A stretch of 64,000 nt of DNA from Dellaglioa kimchii (GCF_046115505.1 NZ_CP170736.1:310001-374000); one strand, 5' to 3'. Counted from the first letter of the stretch, positions 27,050 through 36,504 are shown. Program-made: numbers and translations. Notes: a model not told the origin generated them from the letters alone.

Positions 27050-27529
27050 ATGCCTGATAATAGAATTCCTTGGGATCAATATTTTATGACGCAAGCTGCA
27101 TTACTATCATTAAGAAGTACATGTGAAAGATTGTCTGTTGGTGCGATACTTGTTAGAGATAAACGAATTATTGCAGGCGGATATAACGGCGCTGTTTCAG
27201 GGGATGTACATTGTATAGATGAAGGGTGCTACCTTGTTGACGGACATTGCGTACGAACGATTCATGCAGAAATGAATGCAGTTTTACAGTGTGCAAAGTT
27301 TGGCTCAGCGACAGATAATTCAGAAATTTATGTGACAGATTTTCCTTGTTTACAGTGTACAAAAATGCTACTTCAATCCGGCGTGAAAAAAATATATTAT
27401 TTACGTAATTATCATAATGATGATTATGCCATATCACTATTAGAAAGAAATAATGTTATTTTTGAGCAAGTAAAAGTTGATAAAAATTATATTGAAGAAA
27501 TTGTTCTGAATAAAATATTTTCAGAATAA
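27050..27529 (+). CDS. comEB: ComEB, dCMP/cytidine deaminase family
   Basis: A 159-residue zinc deaminase of the ComEB/dCMP deaminase family. The catalytic HAEMNAVLQCA is near residue 70 and the zinc-binding PCLQCTKML near 99. It begins RIPWDQYFMTQA, as is usual for ComEB. dCMP deaminase supplies dUMP for thymidylate synthesis, so it can be retained for metabolism even if transformation is lost. AAGGAAATAACTAA precedes the ATG. It is the only clearly intact gene of the comE cluster here. Confidence 0.92.
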   Translation: MPDNRIPWDQYFMTQAALLSLRSTCERLSVGAILVRDKRIIAGGYNGAVSGDVHCIDEGCYLVDGHCVRTIHAEMNAVLQCAKFGSATDNSEIYVTDFPCLQCTKMLLQSGVKKIYYLRNYHNDDYAISLLERNNVIFEQVKVDKNYIEEIVLNKIFSE

Positions 27530-29799
27530 AATCAGTTGAAGCAGTTGATCTATTTTTTGCGACGTTAGTTATTGGAATAACAAGTTTATATGTTGTAAAT
27601 TACAATCCTATTTGGATTATTTTTGCTATCGTTATTTTTATACGAATTATTACGTTAAAACGTTCGATAACTTTTTATATTTGTTGTGTCTGTATTTTAA
27701 TTTTTGGTATTTATTTTTACAGCAATGCGAAGGAAATTCAGAAGCAAGTTGTAGTTGAAAAAGAGGTACAAGATGTTAATGTGAAAATTTACCCTGATGA
27801 TTATTCAATCAATGGTGATTTGGTTAGTTTTGATGGACAAATAATTTCTAATTCACAAAAAATTCGAGGATTTTATAGTTGTAAGTCACAAAATGAACTC
27901 AATAAGATTAAACGTAATAAACAGACTAAAATTATAAACGTCGATGCTAAGCTACAAAAAATTAAATCAGCGACAAATGAAAACGAGTTTGATTATCAAA
28001 GTTTTATGCGAACTAAATCAATTTACAATAGTATGACTATTATAAAAGTTAATAACAGTGAAAAAAATGTCATAAATTTATCGCTTGAATCCGTGATAAG
28101 TAAGTTACATGAATTACGAGCAGAATTAAAAAATTATTTTAATTCTTTATCCAGTCCGTTAGATAAATTTTTGAATGCTTTGGTAATTGGTGATAAGACT
28201 CAGGAATTCAATCAGGATCTAGCCTCTATAAGACAATTAGGATTAATTCATTTATTCTGTTTATCGGGTTTACATGTATATTATTTTGTGATGTTAATAA
28301 GAACGTTAGGAAATAGACTATTAATTCCTCGTGAGACAGTAGCCAAAGGATTACTTTTTTTACTTCCATGCTATTTAGTTATTGCAGGGGAATCTAGTAG
28401 TTTACGACGTGCAATTTTTATGTGTATGGTTCAACTTATTTGTGAACTAATTGATAAACCTGTCCAAGGGATTACGGTTTGGTGTTTCGCTTTGTTAATA
28501 GGATTGGTGATTGAACCACAAGTACTGTTCACATTTGGCGGTCAGTTGAGCTATCTAATGTCATTACTACTAATCTTTATGGAGAATAAAGGTACTTTTG
28601 AATCAGGTATTTGGCTAAACTTATTTAGTTTGCCATTTATTTTTTTCAACGTTTATCAGTGGAATGTTCTATCAATTGTACTTAGTATTTTTATTATTCC
28701 TATTTTTGAATTCTTAATCCTACCAATTGTAATTTTTGGAGGAATGGTTGGGATTCATTTTAAGGTTGTTATGGATGGGATAAATACTGTATTAAAAACG
28801 TTTATTTATTTTTTTGATGAACTAGCACGTTTACCATTAACGATAACGTTTGGTAAACCCAGTTTAAATATGTGCGTGTTATTTTTTATTTGCACCTTAA
28901 CATGTTTTTTACATCCTTCGTGTATTAAACGATGGGCAATATTAGTTAGTTTCTATGTTATGGTATTTCTATGGATCCATTTTCCGATTCGGCAAGAAGT
29001 TGTTTTTTTTGACATTGGTCAAGGGGATTCAACATTGATAAGAAAGCCGTTTAATAGGCAAATTACATTAGTAGATACAGGCGGTAAAGTTCATTTTAAG
29101 ATGGATAGCTGGCGAACCAGAAAGGAGTATCAAACTTCTGGTGAAAAAATTATTACTAATTATTTATTAAGCAAAGGAATCAGTCATATAGACTATTTAT
29201 ATTTGACGCATCAAGATGCAGATCATATAGGTAATTTTCCGTCTATATTAACCAAAATAGACGTCGATAGAATGATTGTTCCATCTGGAATGGAACAACT
29301 GCCACAATTCATTAAAAAAATAGAATCTACTCGACCGCCTAAAATGGTGATACCTATGACAGATAATAGTAAAAAACAGGATGCTGAATTGATGATTCTA
29401 CATCCTTTTAATCAAGGTATAGGAAAAAACGAAGATTCTCTTGTTTTATTTGGAACAATCGGAAAATATAGCTATCTTATTACTGGCGATTTGGACCGAG
29501 CTGGTGAAAAAAAGGTTATTCAAAAATATCCCAATTTACAAATATCAATTCTTAAAACAGGTCATCATGGCAGTAAAACTGCGACTGATCCAATATTTAT
29601 TGATCAAATAAAACCGAAGTTAGCGGTAATTTCTGCTGGTAAGAATAATAGATATGGCCACCCACATCAAGAAACATTAGATACCTTGAAAAAATATCGA
29701 ATACCGTTTGTTAGTACAGCAGAGCATGGTATGATAAGAATCAGCAAGTTTCAAAATTATAAAGAAAAATTAGAAGTTTTTAACAATGAAAAGAGCTGA
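27526..29799 (+). CDS. comEC: ComEC/Rec2 DNA channel, start codon apparently lost
   Basis: ComEC forms the channel that imports single-stranded DNA. The frame is open from about 27514, but the first ATG, GTG or TTG in it is GTG 27781, which would remove two N-terminal membrane segments. At the comEB stop the sequence reads GAATAAAATCAG; a G in place of one A would give the ATGA overlap expected of this operon, so ATA at 27526 probably replaces ATG. From there the protein has 757 residues, normal for ComEC. It has a competence-domain membrane region and a C-terminal metallo-beta-lactamase-like domain (DIGQGDSTLI, THQDADHIGNF, TGHHGSKTA). Expression is doubtful. Confidence 0.75.
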   Translation: MKSVEAVDLFFATLVIGITSLYVVNYNPIWIIFAIVIFIRIITLKRSITFYICCVCILIFGIYFYSNAKEIQKQVVVEKEVQDVNVKIYPDDYSINGDLVSFDGQIISNSQKIRGFYSCKSQNELNKIKRNKQTKIINVDAKLQKIKSATNENEFDYQSFMRTKSIYNSMTIIKVNNSEKNVINLSLESVISKLHELRAELKNYFNSLSSPLDKFLNALVIGDKTQEFNQDLASIRQLGLIHLFCLSGLHVYYFVMLIRTLGNRLLIPRETVAKGLLFLLPCYLVIAGESSSLRRAIFMCMVQLICELIDKPVQGITVWCFALLIGLVIEPQVLFTFGGQLSYLMSLLLIFMENKGTFESGIWLNLFSLPFIFFNVYQWNVLSIVLSIFIIPIFEFLILPIVIFGGMVGIHFKVVMDGINTVLKTFIYFFDELARLPLTITFGKPSLNMCVLFFICTLTCFLHPSCIKRWAILVSFYVMVFLWIHFPIRQEVVFFDIGQGDSTLIRKPFNRQITLVDTGGKVHFKMDSWRTRKEYQTSGEKIITNYLLSKGISHIDYLYLTHQDADHIGNFPSILTKIDVDRMIVPSGMEQLPQFIKKIESTRPPKMVIPMTDNSKKQDAELMILHPFNQGIGKNEDSLVLFGTIGKYSYLITGDLDRAGEKKVIQKYPNLQISILKTGHHGSKTATDPIFIDQIKPKLAVISAGKNNRYGHPHQETLDTLKKYRIPFVSTAEHGMIRISKFQNYKEKLEVFNNEKS

Positions 29800-29804
29800 T
29801 AAAT

Positions 29805-30830
29805 ATGAATTCACAGGCAATAATTTCAACGTTATCTCTTGAAAATGTGAAGCCAGTAAATCTTGTCTTAGGTAATGAGACTTATTTAATGGAAGATGTA
29901 AAAAAAGCATTTACTGAGTTGATACCTGAAGAAGAGAGAACGATGAATTTAGGTAAATATGATATGGAGGAGGTTCCGCTGGCTAAAGCATTAGATGATG
30001 CGATGTCTGTTCCTTTTTTTGGTGATAAGCGCTTAATTTTTATTCAAAATCCTTTTTTTCTAACGTCAGACACTAAAAAAAGAAAAATTGAACACAATAT
30101 TGATGGTCTTTTATCTTATTTAGCTCATCCGGAACCAACAAGTATTGTAGTTATATTTGCGCCTTATAAAGAATTAGATGGTCGTAAAAAGATTAGTAAG
30201 ATGCTTAAAAAATCTAGTCTAGTTATTGATAATCAACCGTTAAATGAGCGTGCAACGCGACAGTTTATAGCCCAAGAGATGGCTAACAAATCATTTGAAA
30301 TAGATAAAAACGCTTTGGAATTATTTCTAGAAAGAACCAATACAGAATTATCAACAATCATGAATGAATTGCCAAAGTTATTTTTGTATAATTTTGAAAC
30401 CCACCGAATTACATTATCATCTGTTGAAAATTTAGTTTCTAAAACTTTAGAACAAAATATATTTGATTTAGTAGATGTTGTTATTTCAAATAATATTGAA
30501 AAATCAGTAACGTTGTATCATGATTTAATTTTACAAAATGAAGAGCCAATTAAGATAAATGCAATATTATTGGGACAATTTAGATTATTATTACAAGTGA
30601 AAATTTTGCAAGATAAAGGTTACTCACAAGGAGATTTAGCTAGTGTTTTAAAAGTGCATCCTTATCGAATTAAGTTGGCACTTCAAAAGATAAAGAAATT
30701 TAATAGAAGTGATTTGAGGAAAATATATTTAGCGTTAATTGATTTAGAAAAAGCAATGAAGACGACACAACAAGATCAAGAAGGATTATTCTCATTATTT
30801 ATGCTTCAAATTAATCGTATAGATGTATAA
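29805..30830 (+). CDS. holA: DNA polymerase III subunit delta
   Basis: A 341-residue clamp-loader subunit that opens the beta clamp for loading onto primed DNA. It contains the N-terminal NLVLGNETYLMEDVKKAF segment, a YDMEEVPLAKALDDAMSVPF region near residue 53 and the FFGDKRLIFIQNP motif. C-terminal helices such as SQGDLASVLKVHPYRIK near 275 also fit. The family is poorly conserved; the call rests on these features and on the usual comEC-holA-rpsT order. It starts five bases after comEC. Confidence 0.93.
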   Translation: MNSQAIISTLSLENVKPVNLVLGNETYLMEDVKKAFTELIPEEERTMNLGKYDMEEVPLAKALDDAMSVPFFGDKRLIFIQNPFFLTSDTKKRKIEHNIDGLLSYLAHPEPTSIVVIFAPYKELDGRKKISKMLKKSSLVIDNQPLNERATRQFIAQEMANKSFEIDKNALELFLERTNTELSTIMNELPKLFLYNFETHRITLSSVENLVSKTLEQNIFDLVDVVISNNIEKSVTLYHDLILQNEEPIKINAILLGQFRLLLQVKILQDKGYSQGDLASVLKVHPYRIKLALQKIKKFNRSDLRKIYLALIDLEKAMKTTQQDQEGLFSLFMLQINRIDV

Positions 30831-30837
30831 AATAAAA

Positions 30838-30873
30838 AATACCCAGTAGATTATTAATCTACTGGGTATTTTT
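30838..30873. terminator. bidirectional terminator between holA and rpsT
   Basis: ACCCAGTAGAT pairs with ATCTACTGGGT across five bases, with A-rich and T-rich flanks suited to both convergent transcripts. Confidence 0.92.
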
Positions 30874-30881
30874 CTGAAAAC

Positions 30882-31136
30882 TTATTTAGCGTAACGAGCA
30901 GCCATACGAGACTTATCACGAGCAGCTTTGTTTTCTTTGATCAAACCTTTAGAATGTGCTTTGTCGATTGCAGTAATAGCAGCTTTGTATAAAGCATCTA
31001 CATTATCGGCACCAGCAGTCTTAGCTTGTTCAAACTTCTTTACAGCAGTACGCATTGTGCTTAATTGAGCAGCATTTTTAACGTTTGCTTTTTCATTCGT
31101 TTTTACACGTTTAATTGCAGATTGAATAATTGGCAT
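30882..31136 (-). CDS. rpsT: 30S ribosomal protein S20
   Basis: An 84-residue, very basic 16S rRNA-binding protein needed for early 30S assembly. It begins MPIIQSAIKRVKTNEKANVK and ends HKNKAARDKSR-like (here KENKAARDKSRMAARYAK). GGAGGTGAC precedes the ATG. It is monocistronic, leftward and divergent from rpsO, as in many Bacilli. Confidence 0.97.
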   Translation of the reverse strand: MPIIQSAIKRVKTNEKANVKNAAQLSTMRTAVKKFEQAKTAGADNVDALYKAAITAIDKAHSKGLIKENKAARDKSRMAARYAK

Positions 31137-31199
31137 TTAAGTCACCTCCACTTATCATGATCACCTTATTGGTTCTCAACAAATATTTCAACAACCATT

Positions 31200-31228
31200 A
31201 TTATACCTAACCAAATTAGTTAATGCAA
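31200..31228 (-). promoter_or_regulatory. promoter of rpsT
   Basis: On the minus strand, TTGCAT (31228-31223), a 17-base spacer and TATAAT (31205-31200), about 65 bases before the rpsT start. Confidence 0.75.
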
Positions 31229-31290
31229 TGAAAACTTGTAAAGGATTTTTACTTGATAGTAATAATTAGATAAGAGAAGTTATAAAAAAC

Positions 31291-31319
31291 TTGCAATATA
31301 CTCTAAATTTTAGTAAAGT
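31291..31319 (+). promoter_or_regulatory. candidate promoter of rpsO
   Basis: TTGCAA, 17 bases, TAAAGT. The expected transcript has a leader of about 90 bases that contains ACCGA and TCGGT arms around 31360-31381, a possible S15 autoregulatory structure. Confidence 0.5.
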
Positions 31320-31417
31320 TAGATTTGTTCCAAGTAACCTTTAACTTAGTTTGTTGACGTCTCACCGACGACTTACTCGGTTTTAGGCATTTAGATTCAG
31401 AAAGGTGGGAAACACTA

Positions 31418-31687
31418 ATGGCAATTACAAATGAAAAGAAAACAGAAATTATGAACGAATATGCTCGTCAAGAAGGCGATACAGGTTCTGCTGAAGTACA
31501 AATCGCTGTACTTACTGCAGATATCGTTGAATTGAATGCACATATCGGCGTTCATAAAAAAGATTTCGCTTCACAACGTGGTTTGATGAAGAAAATCGGA
31601 CATCGTCGTAACCTTTTAGCATATTTACGTAACAAAGATATTCAACGTTACCGTGAATTGATCCAACGCTTAGGTCTTCGTCGTTAA
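31418..31687 (+). CDS. rpsO: 30S ribosomal protein S15
   Basis: An 89-residue primary 16S rRNA-binding protein. Typical features are GDTGSAEVQIAVLTADIVEL, HKKDFASQRGL and the C-terminal RRNLLAYLRNKDIQRYRELI. AAAGGTGGG precedes the ATG. It is transcribed alone between its own promoter and terminator. Confidence 0.98.
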   Translation: MAITNEKKTEIMNEYARQEGDTGSAEVQIAVLTADIVELNAHIGVHKKDFASQRGLMKKIGHRRNLLAYLRNKDIQRYRELIQRLGLRR

Positions 31688-31690
31688 AAC

Positions 31691-31727
31691 TAAAAGCAAA
31701 ACTCTTATTAAGAGTTTTGCTTTTTTT
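31691..31727 (+). terminator. intrinsic terminator of rpsO
   Basis: AAAAGCAAAACTCTTA pairs with TAAGAGTTTTGCTTTT, followed by more T. Confidence 0.92.
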
Positions 31728-31790
31728 ATTTTTAAAATTTAAGATATGTCTACTATAAGTGAGTTAAATGTAAAACGTTCATAAATTTTA

Positions 31791-31799
31791 TGGTATAAT
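31791..31799 (+). promoter_or_regulatory. extended -10 promoter of asd
   Basis: TGGTATAAT, an extended -10, 35 bases before asd, with a weak TAAAAC box 17 bases upstream of the hexamer. Confidence 0.55.
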
Positions 31800-31834
31800 T
31801 GAGATTCAAATAAAGAAAAAGAAGGTTTTTTTCA

Positions 31835-32884
31835 ATGGACGGATATAGAGTTGCGGTTGTCGGTGCTACAGGCGCTGTTGGAACACGAATGATTCAAATG
31901 CTAGAAAAAACAAGTTTACCCATCAATAGTATTAAATATTTGGCATCTAAACGTTCTGCAGGACAAGTATTAAAATTTAAAGGTCAGGATGTTATCGTAG
32001 AAGAAACAACATCTGATTCTTTTGAGAATGTTGATTTGGCTCTATTTTCTGCTGGCGGTAGTGTATCTAAAAAGTTTGCACCTGAAGCAATTAAACGTGG
32101 TGCAGTTGTTGTAGATAACACTAGTGCGTTTAGAATGGATCCTGATGTCCCACTAGTAGTTCCTGAAGTTAATGAACAGGCACTTTATGAACACAAAGGA
32201 CTAATTGCTAACCCAAATTGTTCAACTATCCAAATGGTAGTTGCACTAGAACCGATTCGTAAAAATTACGGTTTAAAGAAGGTTGTTGTTACAACAATGC
32301 AAGCTGTTAGTGGTGCTGGAAACTTAGCTATTCAAGAATTAAAAGATGAAACACAAGCTTATCTTGATGGCGAAGAAATGGAAGCAAAGATTTTACCAGC
32401 TTCTGGTGATAAAAAGCATTATCCAATTGCGTTTAATCCACTACCACAAATTGATGTTTTTGAAGACACAGGTTATACACATGAAGAATGGAAAATGATT
32501 CATGAAACGAAGAAAATAATGTCTAATCAAGATATTCAAGTTACTGCAACATGTGTACGTGTACCAGTTGTTGTTAGCCATTCGGAATCTGTTTGGTTTG
32601 AAGTTGAAAGTCATGATGCTTCTGTTAAACAAATTCAAAATATTCTTGCAGATGCACCCGGTGTGGTTTTACAAGATAATCCGGAACAACAGATATATCC
32701 ACAAGCAATTAATGCCACTGGTAAGAAAGATACATTTGTTGGTCGTGTTAGAGCTGATTTAGAACAGGATAATGCTTTCCAATTATGGGTCGTTTCAGAT
32801 AATTTGTTAAAAGGTGCTGCATGGAATTCAGTTCAAATTGCTGAAAAATTGCATGAATTAGATTTATTAAGAGTTCCAAAGTAA
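31835..32884 (+). CDS. asd: aspartate-semialdehyde dehydrogenase
   Basis: Reduces aspartyl phosphate to aspartate semialdehyde, the branch point to lysine/diaminopimelate, threonine and methionine. The 349-residue protein has the nucleotide-binding VAVVGATGAVGTRMIQMLE at the start. The catalytic cysteine is in NPNCSTIQMV near 130, and HYPIAFNPLPQ is present downstream. The usual ATG has a weak ribosome site (AAGAAGG). It heads the asd-dapA-rnjB gene string, 23 bases before dapA. Confidence 0.96.
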   Translation: MDGYRVAVVGATGAVGTRMIQMLEKTSLPINSIKYLASKRSAGQVLKFKGQDVIVEETTSDSFENVDLALFSAGGSVSKKFAPEAIKRGAVVVDNTSAFRMDPDVPLVVPEVNEQALYEHKGLIANPNCSTIQMVVALEPIRKNYGLKKVVVTTMQAVSGAGNLAIQELKDETQAYLDGEEMEAKILPASGDKKHYPIAFNPLPQIDVFEDTGYTHEEWKMIHETKKIMSNQDIQVTATCVRVPVVVSHSESVWFEVESHDASVKQIQNILADAPGVVLQDNPEQQIYPQAINATGKKDTFVGRVRADLEQDNAFQLWVVSDNLLKGAAWNSVQIAEKLHELDLLRVPK

Positions 32885-32907
32885 AAAGAAAGGAGTGAAT
32901 TAAGCGA

Positions 32908-33777
32908 ATGTTTGAAAATGTAGATATAATGACAGCTATGGTCACACCATTTAATGATCAGAATCAAGTGGATGAAGATCGCTTAATTAAATTAATTGAA
33001 CATTTAATTTTAACAGGTTCAAAAGGTATCCTGGTTAATGGTACTACGGGCGAATCACCTACGTTGAATCATTCTGAAAAATTAAATTTGATTAAAAAAA
33101 CAGTGGCAATAGTTAATGGTAGAGTTCCAATTATGGCTGGTACAGGATCAAATAATACTATGGAGACAATTGATTTTACCAATGAGGTTGCCGCTATTAC
33201 TGGTGTGGACGCAGCTTTAGTTGTTGTGCCATACTATAATAAGCCTAATCGAAAAGGTATGATTGCTCATTTTGAAGCAGTTGCAAATGCTTCGAAATTG
33301 CCTATTTTCATTTATAATATTCCAGGTCGTACAGGCGTAACTATGACTGTTGAAACAATTGTTAAGTTATCTAATAATAATCATATTATTGGTATTAAAG
33401 ATTGTACAGGTAGTGAAAATTTAAGTCGTATTGTTGAACAAACACCAGATGATTTCTTGGTGTATACTGGTGAAGATACGGATAGTTTGACTGCAAAAAT
33501 CTTAGGAGCAAGTGGTGTTATTTCTGTTGCAAGCCATATATTTGGTATTGAAATGACTAAAATGTATCAAGCTGTACAAGATGGAAATATTAAGCTTGCA
33601 GGAGATATTCAAAGAGAGTTGACGCCAAAAATGGCTGCACTTTTTTCTCTTCCATCTCCTGGACCAGCTAAAGCAGCTTTAAATTACAAGGGTATCTTAG
33701 TAGGTGGGTGTCGTTTACCAATAGAGGCATTAACTGAAAATGAAATAAATCAACTAGTGAAAATACTAAAAATATAA
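32908..33777 (+). CDS. dapA: 4-hydroxy-tetrahydrodipicolinate synthase
   Basis: Condenses pyruvate with aspartate semialdehyde, the first committed step towards diaminopimelate and lysine. The 289-residue TIM-barrel protein has VNGTTGESPTLNHSEK near residue 44, YNIPGRTGV with the active-site Tyr near 135, and the Schiff-base lysine in IGIKDCTGS near 163. AAAGGAG lies upstream of the ATG. It follows asd directly, so the two consecutive pathway steps are co-expressed; dapF is at 5.2 kb. Confidence 0.96.
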   Translation: MFENVDIMTAMVTPFNDQNQVDEDRLIKLIEHLILTGSKGILVNGTTGESPTLNHSEKLNLIKKTVAIVNGRVPIMAGTGSNNTMETIDFTNEVAAITGVDAALVVVPYYNKPNRKGMIAHFEAVANASKLPIFIYNIPGRTGVTMTVETIVKLSNNNHIIGIKDCTGSENLSRIVEQTPDDFLVYTGEDTDSLTAKILGASGVISVASHIFGIEMTKMYQAVQDGNIKLAGDIQRELTPKMAALFSLPSPGPAKAALNYKGILVGGCRLPIEALTENEINQLVKILKI

Positions 33778-33797
33778 AATATGTAAGAGGTGAAGTA

Positions 33798-35525
33798 ATG
33801 AGTAAAGTTAAAATAATTCCACTTGGTGGCGTTCGAGAAAATGGTAAAAATATGTATGTCGTTGAAGTGGATGATGATCTATTTATTTTTGATTCTGGAT
33901 TAATGTATCCAGAAAATGGCTTATTAGGGATTGATATTGTAATTCCTGATTTTAGTTATTTGAGAGAAAATAAAGAACGAATTGTAGGTGTTTTCTTAAC
34001 ACATGGGCATGCAGATGCAATTGGTGCATTACCATACTTTGTGAGTGAATTTGATGTGCCTGTTTTTGGATCAGAATTAACAATTGCATTAGCAAAAATT
34101 AATATAGAAAATGATCCTAAGGCAAGTAAATTTTCTGATTTTCACGTTGTTAATGATCAGACTGAGATTGATTTTGGTAAAACGACAATTTCATTCTTTA
34201 AAACGACCCATTCAATTCCTGAATCATTAGGAATCGTTTTAGGTACTGATGAAGGGCAGATTGTTTATACAGGTGATTTTAAGTTCGATCAAGCTGCGGC
34301 ACCAGTTTACCAAACAGATTTTGGACGTTTAGCTGAGATTGGTAAGAATGGTGTTTTAGCGTTATTAAGTGATTCAGCTAATGCTGAGAACCCATTCCCA
34401 ACAGTCAATGAAAGTGCAATTGACGAATATATTAATGAAACATTTGAATATCAAAAAGGTCGTATTATTGTTGCCTGTGTGGCATCAAATATATTACGAG
34501 TACAACAGATATTAAATGCTGCAAAGGAAAGTCATCGAAAAGTTATATTAACAGGACATGATGTTGAAAAAATCGTTAAAACAGCTATGGATTTGAAGAA
34601 ATTAGTTCTTCCTGATGAAAATTTAATTGTTCCAATGAGTGATATTAGCAAATATGACGATGATCAACTAATTATATTGGAAACAGGTAAAATGGGTGAA
34701 CCTTTAAAATCATTACAGCGAATGGCTTTAAATCAACATTCAACTGTTAATATTCATGAAGGAGATCTTGTTTTCATTACGACAACAACGTCAAAAGCTA
34801 TGGAAACTAATGTGGCAAAGACAAGAGATCTCATTTACCGAGCAGGAGCTGATGTGAAAGCAATTTCTGATGAATTAAATTCTTCAGGTCATGCTGGTCA
34901 AAATGATTTACAACTAATGATCAATTTAATGAAACCAAAATACCTGGTTCCAATTCAAGGTGAATATCGATTACTTGCGGCACATGCTGATTTAGCACAT
35001 ACATTAGGAATGCCATATGATCATATCTTTATTACTGGTAAGGGTGATGTTTTAAGTTATTCTGAAGGAAAAATGAATTTAGGATCACAAGTTGAAGCAG
35101 GAAATACCATGATTGATGGTATTGGTGTTGGCGATATTGGAAATATTGTATTGAGAGATCGTAAAATACTTTCTGAAGATGGTATTTTTATTGCAGTCGT
35201 CACAATTGATCGTAAAAAGAAGAAAATCATTAATAAGCCTAAAATTACATCAAGAGGATTTGTTTATACAAAAACGAGCCTTGATTTAATTGAAAAGAGT
35301 GCTGAAATTGTGTCAGAAACAGTACAAGATAATTTGAACAATAAAGAATTTGATTGGGGACATTTAAAACAAGATGTTCGTGAAAAAATGAGTCATTTCC
35401 TATATGAACAAACAAAACGACGTCCAGTTATTTTACCTGTTATTATGGAAATTAATCAGTATCATAGAAAATCAACAAAGTCTAAAGAAGTTAAACCGGC
35501 GGAAACAAAAAATAACGAAAAATAA
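33798..35525 (+). CDS. rnjB: ribonuclease J2
   Basis: A 575-residue paralogue of RNase J1 that forms J1/J2 complexes in mRNA decay. The metal motif is HGHADA at residues 69-74, where J1 has HGHEDH, so the last His ligand is Ala. That fits the low intrinsic exonuclease activity known for J2. TTHSIPESLG and NSSGHAGQ are present, and the core ends with RRPVILPVIMEIN followed by a lysine-rich tail. AGAGGTGAAG precedes the ATG. It follows dapA after 20 bases and ends at a terminator. Confidence 0.95.
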   Translation: MSKVKIIPLGGVRENGKNMYVVEVDDDLFIFDSGLMYPENGLLGIDIVIPDFSYLRENKERIVGVFLTHGHADAIGALPYFVSEFDVPVFGSELTIALAKINIENDPKASKFSDFHVVNDQTEIDFGKTTISFFKTTHSIPESLGIVLGTDEGQIVYTGDFKFDQAAAPVYQTDFGRLAEIGKNGVLALLSDSANAENPFPTVNESAIDEYINETFEYQKGRIIVACVASNILRVQQILNAAKESHRKVILTGHDVEKIVKTAMDLKKLVLPDENLIVPMSDISKYDDDQLIILETGKMGEPLKSLQRMALNQHSTVNIHEGDLVFITTTTSKAMETNVAKTRDLIYRAGADVKAISDELNSSGHAGQNDLQLMINLMKPKYLVPIQGEYRLLAAHADLAHTLGMPYDHIFITGKGDVLSYSEGKMNLGSQVEAGNTMIDGIGVGDIGNIVLRDRKILSEDGIFIAVVTIDRKKKKIINKPKITSRGFVYTKTSLDLIEKSAEIVSETVQDNLNNKEFDWGHLKQDVREKMSHFLYEQTKRRPVILPVIMEINQYHRKSTKSKEVKPAETKNNEK

Positions 35526-35527
35526 TC

Positions 35528-35564
35528 AAAAAGGGATAACACAAATGTTGTTATCCTTTTTTTT
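35528..35564 (+). terminator. intrinsic terminator of rnjB
   Basis: AAGGGATAACA and TGTTATCCTTTT flank a short loop, followed by eight T in all. Confidence 0.9.
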
Positions 35565-35583
35565 AGAATAAATAGAGGATATT

Positions 35584-36504
35584 ATGGCAGAAATTATTCC
35601 GTTTCCCGACCAAGAGAAACAAAATTATCAGTTAGCAAAAAGGGCTGTAAGTGACAAAAATTATCAACTAGCATCACAATTGTTCACAAAAAATTATGAT
35701 GGTCATCGTAGTTTTAAAAATAATAAATTATTGGTTAATTCTCTAGTTTTGGATGCTCAATTTCAAGAAGCGTTAATTATCGCTGACGAATTTTATAGCG
35801 ATTACTTAAAACGTGGGGATCAATTTGCAGTTTATTTAAATATACTATTAAAAAACAATAAATTTATTCGAGCTTGGCAATTGGTTAAAGAGCAACCTTT
35901 TGCCACATCACTAGTTTTGGATGCTGAAAATGAATACCGTGAAAAATTCGATAAACAACTTAGACAAAATGAACGTCAATTTTCACACTTAGGTTCAGTG
36001 GACTTTTTTGGACAGCAACAAATTGTTCAAAGTGGACTGGTACTACCTAAAAATGAATTCTTAGATGCTTGTCAAAAAATATTTATGGATAAAGACGTAC
36101 ATCCAATTATAAAATCAAGTGTATTGCAAGAGGTGCAAAAGATACCTAATAATATTGAAATAATAAACTATTTATGGGTTGATGGAACTCAGAAAAAAAT
36201 TGACGTAAAAAAATTAGTTGCAAATGAAAATGAACCTGTATTACTGACAATTAATCAATTAACAAAAAATGATGAGGGAACTATTGATGTTCAAATGAAT
36301 AATTCTTTAAATCATATGTTAAATTTAAAATTGGGGATGATTTATCCTTTTGCAAGTGAGTTTTTGGGTATTGAGAAAGAATGGATTGAATTAGTAAAGA
36401 GTGAGTTAGGTATGGAATCCACTTTTAAAAGGACTGAAAATTTAACGTATATGGTTGAATTAAATGCATTACTTTCGAAAGAATTAACTGAAATTATGAA
36501 TTAA
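35584..36504 (+). CDS. TPR-like hypothetical protein
   Basis: A 306-residue soluble protein with no catalytic motif. The first half looks like degenerate tetratricopeptide repeats (YQLAKRAVSDKNYQLASQLF near 15, LLVNSLVLDAQFQEALIIAD near 48). The second half has no match I recognise. The start AEIIPFPDQEKQ is typical of an uncharacterised protein placed between rnjB and tuf in lactobacilli. The ATG lies only 20 bases past the rnjB terminator, and no clear promoter is visible, so read-through may supply expression. Confidence 0.75.
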   Translation: MAEIIPFPDQEKQNYQLAKRAVSDKNYQLASQLFTKNYDGHRSFKNNKLLVNSLVLDAQFQEALIIADEFYSDYLKRGDQFAVYLNILLKNNKFIRAWQLVKEQPFATSLVLDAENEYREKFDKQLRQNERQFSHLGSVDFFGQQQIVQSGLVLPKNEFLDACQKIFMDKDVHPIIKSSVLQEVQKIPNNIEIINYLWVDGTQKKIDVKKLVANENEPVLLTINQLTKNDEGTIDVQMNNSLNHMLNLKLGMIYPFASEFLGIEKEWIELVKSELGMESTFKRTENLTYMVELNALLSKELTEIMN

